A DNA stretch of 42,957 nt, taken from Magnetococcales bacterium. Its GTDB lineage: Bacteria; Pseudomonadota; Magnetococcia; Magnetococcales; DC0425bin3. The translations under genes were made by a program, and so were the position numbers. This document shows, one piece after another, positions 1 through 7,456 of the stretch (position 1 is its first letter; every line of letters begins with the position of its first letter). Location: NCBI GenBank assembly GCA_015228935.1, contig JADGCO010000033.1, positions 1 through 42,957 on the forward strand. The letters are read 5' to 3'. A model generated the notes under the pieces. It saw only the letters and a list, made by a program, of their open reading frames with translations, was not told where the DNA came from and made no database searches.

Positions 1-110
1 GACCTGCCAGGGAGCCAGCCCCCTGGACCCCGTTTTCGCCAAGCCCCTGCCCATGACCGAAACGATGAACATGTCCCATATTTCTGTTGATAAACCATGA
101 TGGAGATTTT

Positions 111-1442
111 ATGCATCCAGACAAGATGACCAATAAAAAAGTGGCCATTTGGGGTATGGGTCAGGAAGGGCGCAGCGTCTTTGCAAGACTGAAAAATAAT
201 CCTTTGGAAGAACTTCTCTGTGTGGATGATTCATGCAGTGGACACAACATGATATCCACCGAACAGATGAAAGACAAAATAGAAAAAGGAAATCTCGATG
301 TCATCATAAAAAGTCCCGGAATCTCTCTCTATGATCCGATCATCGACCTGGCCAGAAAGCGTGGCGTGCAGGTCACTTCGATGACCAACATGTGGATCGA
401 AGAACATGGACAGGCAAAAGTCGTTGCCGTTACCGGGACAAAAGGCAAAAGCACCACCGCAAAGTTGATTCATTTTTTACTGAAAAAAGCCGGTATCGAT
501 GCGGCCCTGGGCGGCAATGTTGGCATCCCTCTTTATGATTTAAATCCAGGCCATGCGCTCTACATCATTGAAATGTCCTCCTATCAATTGGCTGACTTTG
601 CAGGGTATGTGGATGTGGTCGTTTTTTTGGATCTTTTTCCGGAACATGCCGTATGGCACAGAACGCACGCCCAATATTACCAGGACAAAACCTCGCTTCT
701 TGCCAGGGCACGGAAGGCTGTCATTATTTCCGGTGCTGTTTTGAAAGAGTATGGTCATCTGATCAACGCCGGCGTGCAGGTGACCTGTCATGATGCCATG
801 GAGGGATTTCATGTCCGGGACAACGATCTCTATTGCGGCAACACACGGGTCACACCCGCTCATTCCACCTTGAAAGGTCGGCATAATCTGCGCAATCTGG
901 CCGCTGCCTGTTCTGCCTTGTCGGTTTTGGGAGTGGATCCGACGGGTTATCTGGATGGCATGGCGGAGTTCGTTCCGTTGCCCCACCGGTTGCAGGAAGT
1001 GGCGGAACTGGACGGCGTGTTGTTTGTGGATGACACCTTGTCAACCATTCCTCAATCCACCGTGCAGGCTGTTGCGATATATTATCCGCGCACCATGTCT
1101 CTCATACTCGGGGGGACTGACCGCCGGCAGGATTATGCCTGGCTGGCCACGGCACTCATGCCCTACCAGGATCGAATCAAATCAATCCATGCAATTCCTG
1201 ATAACGGGGAACGGATCATCCGGGAATTCAGGGCTGCCCACTATGCGGGTGAGATGTCTTTTGTCCCGGATCTGGAGACAGCCGTCAAAGCAAGCCGGGC
1301 ATCCTTGACGGAAGGGGGCGTGGTGCTGTTTTCTCCAGCCGCACCACGTGGTCAACGCTTCGGAAATTCCGATGCACGCGGCATGTTGTTTGCGCAGGTG
1401 GCCACCATGCAGCCGGCAAACCAGCCAACCAAAACTGGATAG
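111..1442 (+). CDS. murD2: MurD2-type UDP-MurNAc-L-Ala:glutamate ligase
   Basis: This cytoplasmic Mur ligase adds glutamate to UDP-MurNAc-L-alanine in peptidoglycan precursor synthesis, using ATP. It has an N-terminal Rossmann-like part (VAIWGMGQEGRS), the Mur ATP loop VTGTKGKSTT, a central segment LFPEHAVWH and a C-terminal ligase domain with LPHRLQ. From memory, KSPGIS, GTKGKST, LFPEH and the C-terminal pattern match the Xanthomonas MurD2 branch, which attaches L-Glu and works with the epimerase MurL, better than classical MurD (GTNGKST). The open frame reaches back to a TTG at 87, but ATG 111 has GGAG five bases upstream and gives 443 residues, so it is preferred. It converges on recJ with one base between the stop codons. 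Family is near certain; L- versus D-Glu is inferred. Confidence 0.85.
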   Translation: MHPDKMTNKKVAIWGMGQEGRSVFARLKNNPLEELLCVDDSCSGHNMISTEQMKDKIEKGNLDVIIKSPGISLYDPIIDLARKRGVQVTSMTNMWIEEHGQAKVVAVTGTKGKSTTAKLIHFLLKKAGIDAALGGNVGIPLYDLNPGHALYIIEMSSYQLADFAGYVDVVVFLDLFPEHAVWHRTHAQYYQDKTSLLARARKAVIISGAVLKEYGHLINAGVQVTCHDAMEGFHVRDNDLYCGNTRVTPAHSTLKGRHNLRNLAAACSALSVLGVDPTGYLDGMAEFVPLPHRLQEVAELDGVLFVDDTLSTIPQSTVQAVAIYYPRTMSLILGGTDRRQDYAWLATALMPYQDRIKSIHAIPDNGERIIREFRAAHYAGEMSFVPDLETAVKASRASLTEGGVVLFSPAAPRGQRFGNSDARGMLFAQVATMQPANQPTKTG

Positions 1443-1443
1443 A

Positions 1444-3237
1444 TCAGGCGAGGGTTGCCGGACGGGCATCCTTGATCAAAAACTGGACCTGATCACGATT
1501 CCGGTAACTGTTCACGCTCACGGTTCCGGCCACGTCAATGGGGCCTCGCTCCGTCAACAATCGTTCCCCCAGGGGACCGGGCAGAAGACCAAACCCCAGG
1601 GTTTCCACGCGCCCTCCCCCATGGGTCAGCCAACATTTGATGTGGCGTTCTTTCAGGATGGTCGGGTTTTCGATGTGGACTTGCGACAGAACAAGAATGG
1701 GTTCGGAATTGCCCATGCCGAAGGGCTGGAATTTCTGGATGTGTCTGATCAATTCCAGGTTCAAAACCACCAGGGGAAGGATGGCATCATACATGAGAAC
1801 TGGCTGGAACAACCTGGGATCATTCTGGGTGCGCACGGCCTGATCGAAAGCTTCCGTAAAAAGATCCAGTTGCTCCATGGCAACGGTGATGCCGGCGGCA
1901 GCCCGATGACCGCCGAAACGTTGCAAATGTTTGCCGGCAGCGGCCACAGCAGCAAAAAGGTCCACATTGCGCACGGAACGTCCCGAGCCTTTGCCTTCGC
2001 CCTTGGCCGCATCCAGGGCCACAATGAAGGTCGGACGGTAAAAGCGTTCGGCGATACGCGAAGCAACAATGCCGACCACACCGGGATGCCAACCCGGACT
2101 GGCCAGGACCCAACCCAGACGCCGGTTCATGAGATTCTGTTCCTCGATCATCCGCAGGGCCTCGGCCAGAATGCGTTGTTCGATGGCCTGCCGTTCACGA
2201 TTGGCGTTTTCGAGAATCTGGACAATCTCCCCGATGCGGACCGGATCTTCGCTGCTCAACAATTCCGATCCGAGAATACCCTGCCCCAGCCGACCACCGG
2301 CATTGATCCGGGGCCCCAATTGAAAACCGATCTGGCCAGGCGAAATGCCCTTGTCTGCCGTGCGGTTGAGACCCGCCTGTTGCACAAGGGCTTGCAGACC
2401 GGGATTTTTCAGCTTGCTGCTCTCGCGCAGACCGGCAGCAACCAGAAGCCGGTTCAACCCGACCAGGCGGGCCACATCCGCGACGGTCCCCACGGCCACC
2501 AGCTCCAGCAAGGGTTTGAGATCGGGTTCGGGGCGGGTGGTGCCAAACCAGCCCTGCTCACGCAAAAACCGGTTCAGGGCCATGACCAGGTAAAAAGCCA
2601 GACCAACGCCGGCCAACTCCTTGTGAGGAAAGGGGTCATCAGTCCGGTTCGGGTTGACAATCGCCACAGCCACCGGCAACCGGTCATCGACCAGTTGATG
2701 GTGATCGGTCACAATGACATCCATGTTGACACTGGCAGCCTCTTCCATGGCGTCAAAGGAGGAGATGCCGCAATCCACGGTGATCACCAGACGGATGCCT
2801 TCGGCAGCCAGTTGGCGCATGGCCTGCACATTGGGACCGTACCCTTCGTCCAGGCGATCCGGGACATAGACGCGCACCGCCACACCCAAGGCCCGAAAAT
2901 AGCGCACCAGCAAGGCCGTAGATGTAGCCCCGTCCACATCATAATCACCAAAGATGGCGATGGCTTCACCCTCTCGCAACGCCTTGGCCACCCTCTGGAT
3001 GGCCCGCTCCATGTCGCGAATCGACAACGGTTCGGCCAGATGTTGAAATTTGGGTTGCAGGTAGTTTTGGGCCAGTGCCACCGTTTCCAGATTGCGTGCT
3101 GCCAGAAGGGGGGCGAGAAGATCGGACAGGCCCAACTCCCGGGCCACATGTTCATGGTGAAGCCCTGCCACTGCCCGGCGTTCCCACAACCTCCCCAGGA
3201 AGGAAAGATTGGCAACATGTTCCGGAAAAGCGTTCAT
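1444..3237 (-). CDS. recJ: single-stranded-DNA-specific exonuclease RecJ
   Basis: RecJ is a 5'-3' exonuclease acting on single-stranded DNA in recombination and mismatch or base-excision repair. The DHH phosphoesterase core is visible: GDYDVDG near residues 97-103, VDCGISS and TDHHQL near 177-183. A DHHA1 domain follows with RFGGHRAAAG, then a C-terminal OB-like domain. The frame is open further upstream, but ATG 3237 fits best: it has AGGAG upstream, gives 597 residues and overlaps the preceding stop codon as ATGA. That overlap implies translational coupling with the apgM-like gene in a hom, apgM-like, recJ operon. Stop-to-stop spacing with murD2 is one base, so no terminator fits between them. 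Confidence 0.95.
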   Translation of the reverse strand: MNAFPEHVANLSFLGRLWERRAVAGLHHEHVARELGLSDLLAPLLAARNLETVALAQNYLQPKFQHLAEPLSIRDMERAIQRVAKALREGEAIAIFGDYDVDGATSTALLVRYFRALGVAVRVYVPDRLDEGYGPNVQAMRQLAAEGIRLVITVDCGISSFDAMEEAASVNMDVIVTDHHQLVDDRLPVAVAIVNPNRTDDPFPHKELAGVGLAFYLVMALNRFLREQGWFGTTRPEPDLKPLLELVAVGTVADVARLVGLNRLLVAAGLRESSKLKNPGLQALVQQAGLNRTADKGISPGQIGFQLGPRINAGGRLGQGILGSELLSSEDPVRIGEIVQILENANRERQAIEQRILAEALRMIEEQNLMNRRLGWVLASPGWHPGVVGIVASRIAERFYRPTFIVALDAAKGEGKGSGRSVRNVDLFAAVAAAGKHLQRFGGHRAAAGITVAMEQLDLFTEAFDQAVRTQNDPRLFQPVLMYDAILPLVVLNLELIRHIQKFQPFGMGNSEPILVLSQVHIENPTILKERHIKCWLTHGGGRVETLGFGLLPGPLGERLLTERGPIDVAGTVSVNSYRNRDQVQFLIKDARPATLA

Positions 3238-4505
3238 GACAACCACTCCTGCCGGAATTGTTGAGGGGAAAAGGTGGGACCTGACCCCCGGCGACCGGCC
3301 TGCCAGAAACGTTGCCACCTGGACGGCAATCCGGCTGGAACCACCACCCAGGGGGAAGGATCCGGCAAAATGGCACCGGTGGAATCCAGAACGGGTCCGG
3401 AAAGAACCACCAGGGAAGCGGTCCCCTCACGCAACGCCGTCATCAAAGGTGTCACCACATGTTCTCCAAACAAGCGCAAACGTTCCTGGCGTTCCTGCAC
3501 CAGTCCATGCCGAACCAACAGGGATGGTGCCTGTAAATGGATGATGACCTTGCGGCCTTTTGCCATCTGGGCCAAGCACCCGGCGATCCAATTGTCCGGC
3601 AGGGTTTCCGTTTCATCCAGAATGGTTGTCTCCCAACCATCGCTCTGTGCCAGTGCGGCCACCAGTGGTTCGGCGGTCCAACACACGCCCTTGACTGCGG
3701 AGGGTGACGTCATGTTGCCAGGCGTTGGTTCTGGCTTCCGCTTTTGTTCATGACCCAGCTCCTGTTCTGAATGACCCTGCTCCGGTTGATTCTGTCCCGG
3801 TTGATCCTGTTCCGGCGGATCCTGTTCCCGACCGACACCCCAGATCCATGGGGTATTCAGGGTCAGGCGGCCCTGATCCTGTCTGGCACGATTCAGGGGA
3901 TGACGGGCCAGAATGAGTTGCCCGGTGGTCAAAAGCCGGATCAGGGTGGCGGCGTCCCTGCCTTTGGGCAGGATATCCAGGGTGGTTCGCCCCTCCACCC
4001 GCTGCAAAGGCGTTGTGCGTACCGTCATCGGGCGTGGTGTCGAGAGGAGTATGACAGAATGTTGCCCGGCATGCACCTGCCACCCCTCAAGCTCATAGTC
4101 GGCCAGCAGGGCCTCGGCCAGGGCATGAATCTCCGCCTGCGTCTGGCCTGTGCGGTGTTTCGATACGCAACGCAATTCGGCCTGGACCTGTTGCAGGTGC
4201 GTAAAACCCAGGCAGGCCCAACTGTGACGGGAGGCATCTGGCCGCCCCAGATAACGGGCCAACAAGGAACCGACCGGCAAATCCTGTTCGGGATCGACTC
4301 CATAAGGCATCCCGAACAGGGCAAAAAGGCCGGGCTGTTCCAGCGTCGGATCCAGTTCTTCCGGTGGCCATGCCAGGCGACCCGTTTGATGGCGGTCCAC
4401 GAGATCCGCCCATGCAGGACAGAGCTGCCGCAGAGGGGGATCGTCGCGGACCGTCAGACCCTCGACCAGAAGGATCACGGCGGCCTGAGCGACGCGACGG
4501 TCCAT
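3234..4505 (-). CDS. ApgM/RpfE-like protein, probably catalytically inactive
   Basis: This 423-residue protein sits between hom and recJ. Its C-terminal half has a motif shared by archaeal-type 2,3-bisphosphoglycerate-independent phosphoglycerate mutases and the proteobacterial RpfE-like family: RHPLNRAR followed by NTPWIWGVG. The N-terminus (ILLVEGLTVRDDP) loosely resembles the start of ApgM, but the Asp/Ser/His metal-binding residues of the alkaline-phosphatase fold are not recognisable, so enzyme activity is doubtful. ApgM-like genes often lie beside hom, which supports the family call. A Glu/Gln/Pro-rich insert of about 35 residues follows WIWGVG and is encoded by imperfect short DNA repeats near 3770-3835. 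A TTG at 4514 is possible; ATG 4505, two bases past the hom stop codon, is preferred. Confidence 0.6.
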   Translation of the reverse strand: MDRRVAQAAVILLVEGLTVRDDPPLRQLCPAWADLVDRHQTGRLAWPPEELDPTLEQPGLFALFGMPYGVDPEQDLPVGSLLARYLGRPDASRHSWACLGFTHLQQVQAELRCVSKHRTGQTQAEIHALAEALLADYELEGWQVHAGQHSVILLSTPRPMTVRTTPLQRVEGRTTLDILPKGRDAATLIRLLTTGQLILARHPLNRARQDQGRLTLNTPWIWGVGREQDPPEQDQPGQNQPEQGHSEQELGHEQKRKPEPTPGNMTSPSAVKGVCWTAEPLVAALAQSDGWETTILDETETLPDNWIAGCLAQMAKGRKVIIHLQAPSLLVRHGLVQERQERLRLFGEHVVTPLMTALREGTASLVVLSGPVLDSTGAILPDPSPWVVVPAGLPSRWQRFWQAGRRGSGPTFSPQQFRQEWLS

Positions 4506-4506
4506 C

Positions 4507-5823
4507 TCAGGCAAAGAGGCTCTCGATACGGATCAGGTGGGGTCTTTCCCGGACCGAACCCAGGGTGTCCAGTTCCTGCAACCCGGCCCGAATCTGTCTT
4601 TCGGTGGTTTCGTGGGTGACAAGCACGAGGGGCACCGGCACGGTGGCCTGGGTGGAACGGCCTTCCTGGTGGATGGTTTTGATGGAGATGGCATGCCGGC
4701 GAAACACATCGGCAATTTCCGCCAACACCCCGCTCTGATCCACCACGGCCAGACGCAGATAAAATTCGCCCACCAGATCATCCATGGGGAGGACCGGCAG
4801 GGGTCGCAAATACGGTGTCTGGGTGGCCAGCAAGGGGACCCGACGACGCACCCCGGATTTCAGATTACGGGCCAGGTCGATGAGATCCCCCACCACGGCA
4901 CTGGCGGTGGGTTTTTCGCCGGCACCGCGCCCGAAATGCATGGTCGTCCCGGAAAAGTCGCCCGTCACAAACACCGCATTGAATACGCCATCCACGGTTG
5001 CCACCATGCTGTCGGTTGCCACCATGGCCGGATGCACCCGCAGCTCCAATCCGGACGCATTGCGTTTGGCAATGGCCAACAGTTTGAGTCGATAGCCCAT
5101 TTTTTTGGCCCAGGCAATATCGACTTCCGTGACGTGGCGAATGCCTTCGATGCTGATGTGATCGAAATCGAGGGGGGTGCCGAAGGCGATGGCCGCCAGA
5201 ATGGCCAGTTTATGGGCGGTGTCGATGCCATCCACATCGAAGGAAGGATCGGCCTCTGCATACCCCATCTGTTGGGCCGCTTGCAGGACCTGGTCGAAAG
5301 GGAGGGCCTTTTCCCGCATTTCGGTCAGGATGTAATTGCAGGTGCCATTGAGGATGCCGTGAATCTGGTCGATACGATTGGAGGCCAGACTTTCCCGCAA
5401 CGCCTTGATGATGGGAATGGCCCCCGCCACGGCGGCCTCGAAAGCGAGATCGCAGCCATGTTGTTCGGCGGTGTGCATGAGTTCATTGCCATGTTTGGCA
5501 ATGAGGGCCTTGTTGGCCGTCACGACATGCTTGCCGTTGCGCAGGGCGGTTTCGACCAGTTCCCGGGCCGGTTTGAGGCCACCGATCAGTTCCACCACCA
5601 CATCGATGTCGGGGGCTTGCACCACGGCATGGGCATCCCGGGTCAGATCCACACCTTGCAGGGAGAGTCCCCGGTCCCGCTCCAGATCCAGGTCGGCAAT
5701 GCGTACCAGGTGCAGGTGTACTCCGGTCCTCTCCCGGAACAGGTGTTCATGGGTCTGCAACAGCCGCACGGTGCCGGTGCCTACGGTTCCCAGTCCCAAC
5801 AATCCAATGCGCAACGTATCCAA
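4507..5823 (-). CDS. hom: homoserine dehydrogenase with ACT domain
   Basis: Homoserine dehydrogenase reduces aspartate semialdehyde to homoserine in the threonine and methionine branch of the aspartate pathway. Visible are the dinucleotide-binding GLGTVGTGTV at residues 9-18, TANKALI, EAAVAGAIP, GILNGTCNYIL and the catalytic stretch DPSFDVDGIDTAHK. A C-terminal ACT domain (about the last 80 residues, with LVLVTHET) suggests allosteric control by threonine, as in the usual 430-440 residue enzymes. The start is TTG 5823: AGGAGG lies nine bases upstream and the protein then begins at the expected point just before the Rossmann glycines. It is followed directly by the apgM-like gene and recJ. The alaC gene is 265 bases upstream on the same strand. 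Confidence 0.96.
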   Translation of the reverse strand: MDTLRIGLLGLGTVGTGTVRLLQTHEHLFRERTGVHLHLVRIADLDLERDRGLSLQGVDLTRDAHAVVQAPDIDVVVELIGGLKPARELVETALRNGKHVVTANKALIAKHGNELMHTAEQHGCDLAFEAAVAGAIPIIKALRESLASNRIDQIHGILNGTCNYILTEMREKALPFDQVLQAAQQMGYAEADPSFDVDGIDTAHKLAILAAIAFGTPLDFDHISIEGIRHVTEVDIAWAKKMGYRLKLLAIAKRNASGLELRVHPAMVATDSMVATVDGVFNAVFVTGDFSGTTMHFGRGAGEKPTASAVVGDLIDLARNLKSGVRRRVPLLATQTPYLRPLPVLPMDDLVGEFYLRLAVVDQSGVLAEIADVFRRHAISIKTIHQEGRSTQATVPVPLVLVTHETTERQIRAGLQELDTLGSVRERPHLIRIESLFA

Positions 5824-5832
5824 AACCCTTGC

Positions 5833-5838
5833 CCTCCT
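5833..5838 (-). promoter_or_regulatory. Shine-Dalgarno of hom deciding a TTG start
   Basis: On the minus strand AGGAGG stands nine bases before TTG 5823. There is no ATG near the expected N-terminus, so this strong site supports the TTG start of hom. Confidence 0.7.
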
Positions 5839-5850
5839 GGTGTTGTCCTG

Positions 5851-5954
5851 CCCTGCTTTGTCTCTACTCTGCTCTGCCCTGCTTTGTCTCTGCTCTGCTC
5901 TGCCCTGCTTTGTCTCTGCCCTGCTCTGCCCTGCTTTGTCTCTGCTCTGCCTTG
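5851..5954. repeat. 26-bp tandem repeat, about 3.8 copies
   Basis: The unit is CCCTGCTTTGTCTCTGCTCT followed by GCTCTG. It starts at 5851, 5877, 5903 and 5929, with only a few substitutions (for example TCTCTACTCT in copy 1). All pyrimidines are on the plus strand, so a transcript from alaC into hom would carry a purine-rich tract just ahead of the hom ribosome site. Since 26 is not a multiple of three and no frame is conserved, it is not coding. It is probably a slippage-prone spacer. Confidence 0.85.
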
Positions 5955-6004
5955 TCCTGACTTGCTGTTACCCCCTGCCTTGCGGGGCTCCGCCCCGGAC
6001 CCCG

Positions 6005-6035
6005 CCAGGGGGAAGGGCACAGCCCTTCCCCCTGG
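6005..6035. terminator. hairpin downstream of alaC
   Basis: CCAGGGGGAAGGGC (6005-6018) pairs perfectly with GCCCTTCCCCCTGG (6022-6035) around a three-base loop. It lies about 55 bases past the alaC stop codon. On the minus strand no long T run follows, so it may attenuate rather than fully stop transcription into hom. A nearby GC-rich stretch (GCGGGGCTCCGCCCCG, 5983-5998) forms a second small hairpin. The arm CCAGGGGGAAGG recurs in the terminator at 11832-11872. Confidence 0.6.
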
Positions 6036-6088
6036 ACCCCCATCCCAGTCTTTTATTTACTTTTTTTCTTTTTTCTCTTTTCTCTTTT

Positions 6089-7282
6089 TCAGGACTGAAC
6101 ATCCGCCCCGGCATTGAGAAACCTCCTGATGCTGCGCAAGGCCTGCCGGGTCCGATGCTCATTTTCAATCAAGGCAATACGGACAAAATCATCGCCATGC
6201 TTGCCAAAACCCACCCCGGGTGCCACCGCCACCTTGGCCTCCTGCAAAAGAAGCTTGGAAAATTCCAGGGAACCCAGTTTGCGAAACTCCTCCGGAATCC
6301 GCGCCCAGACAAACATGGTGGCCTTGGGCCTGTCCACTTCCCAACCAGCCCTGGACAACCCATCAACCAGAATATCCCGCCGGCTCCGGTACAACTCGCG
6401 AATCTCATCCACACACTCCTGCGGCCCGTTGAGCCCAATGGCAGCAGCAATCTGGATGGGCTGGAACAAGCCATAATCAAGATACGACTTCAAACGAGTC
6501 AGGGCATGGATCAGTTTTTGATTACCCACGGCAAAACCAACCCGCCACCCTGGCATGTTGTAGGTTTTGGACATCGAATAAAATTCAACGGCAACATCCA
6601 TGGCCCCGGGAACCTGCAAAATACTGGGAGCCAGATACCCGTCAAAGCAGAGTTCGGCATAGGCGACATCGCTCAAAACGATCAGGTCATGCTCCTTGGC
6701 AAACGCCACAACCTTCGCGTAAAAATCCAGATCGACCACCATGGCAGTCGGATTGGCCGGAAAGTTGATCATCAACGTCTTGGGACGCGGCCAGGTATGT
6801 TCAACCGCATGTTTCAGCGAATCGAAAAAGTCCTCTGCCCGCAACAAAGGAACATGCAAAATGTCCGCACCGGCGATGACGAAGGCATAGACATGGATCG
6901 GATAGGTCGGATTGGGTACCAGGACCGTCGATCCGGGTGTCGTGATGGCAAGCGCCATGTGCGACAACCCTTCTTTCGAACCGATGGTGACAATGGCCTC
7001 ACGATCCGGGTCCAGATCCACATCAAACCGCCGCTTGTAGTACCCACAAACGGCCTTGCGCAGACCATGAATCCCTTTTGACAATGAGTAGCGATGGTTG
7101 CGGCCTTCCAGGGAGGCTTCGTTCAGACGATCCACAATATGCTTGGGGGTCGGGTGATCCGGGTTGCCCATCCCGAAGTCGATGATATCCTCGCCCTGTG
7201 ATCGTGCCTTGTATTTCAGGTCATTGACCACGGCAAACACATAAGGCGGCAACCGTTTGATGCGGAAAAATTCCTCTTCCAT
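6089..7282 (-). CDS. alaC: alanine-forming aminotransferase AlaC
   Basis: This is a class I/II PLP-dependent aminotransferase of 397 residues, closest in pattern to E. coli AlaC (YfdZ), which makes alanine from pyruvate and glutamate. Visible are [13 protein letters not shown] near the N-terminus, [12 protein letters not shown], the NFPANPTA segment that holds the substrate carboxylate, [13 protein letters not shown], the PLP lysine in [12 protein letters not shown], and a C-terminal [13 protein letters not shown] 7282 has GGAG just upstream. AlaC-type genes commonly neighbour hom in proteobacteria, as here. An LL-diaminopimelate aminotransferase role is the main alternative and cannot be excluded from sequence alone. 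Confidence 0.88.
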   Translation of the reverse strand: MEEEFFRIKRLPPYVFAVVNDLKYKARSQGEDIIDFGMGNPDHPTPKHIVDRLNEASLEGRNHRYSLSKGIHGLRKAVCGYYKRRFDVDLDPDREAIVTIGSKEGLSHMALAITTPGSTVLVPNPTYPIHVYAFVIAGADILHVPLLRAEDFFDSLKHAVEHTWPRPKTLMINFPANPTAMVVDLDFYAKVVAFAKEHDLIVLSDVAYAELCFDGYLAPSILQVPGAMDVAVEFYSMSKTYNMPGWRVGFAVGNQKLIHALTRLKSYLDYGLFQPIQIAAAIGLNGPQECVDEIRELYRSRRDILVDGLSRAGWEVDRPKATMFVWARIPEEFRKLGSLEFSKLLLQEAKVAVAPGVGFGKHGDDFVRIALIENEHRTRQALRSIRRFLNAGADVQS

Positions 7283-7396
7283 AAGGCTCCGGTGCGACTT
7301 TGATTTGAGTGAACGGTCGCATGACTCTAAAAAAGGGGAGTTCCCCCTGTCAAGTTTGCACCTTTTTTTTCCGGAACCGGAACCGGGACCAACATC

Positions 7397-7456
7397 CGTT
7401 CATTTTCTCGCCAGGAGCAGCCCGTTCATCCTCTCGCCTGGAGCAGCCCGTTCATT
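7397..7456. repeat. 26-bp tandem repeat, 2.3 copies
   Basis: Units begin at 7397 and 7423 with a partial third at 7449. The consensus is CGTTCATTTTCTCGCC then AGGAGCAGCC. The last copy overlaps the stop codon of the membrane protein gene. It fills much of the 169-base gap between that gene and alaC. No promoter or terminator is obvious in this gap. Confidence 0.6.

Noticed and set aside
2-100. Open frame at the left edge ending in TGA, possibly the end of an upstream gene such as murL
   Set aside because: The translation has no recognisable character and the DNA (CCCCCTGGACCCC) resembles the GC-rich intergenic repeat near 6030; too little sequence to support a gene.
1348-3264. Long plus-strand open frame opposite recJ
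   Set aside because: It mirrors recJ; its His, Gln and Gly-rich translation has no domain, while recJ has all its motifs.
5851-5954. Possible CRISPR array
   Set aside because: The 26-bp units are contiguous with no spacers, and no cas gene is nearby.
4537-6117. Long plus-strand open frame opposite hom and the repeat region
   Set aside because: Shadow of hom; the translation runs through the pyrimidine repeat and has no protein character.
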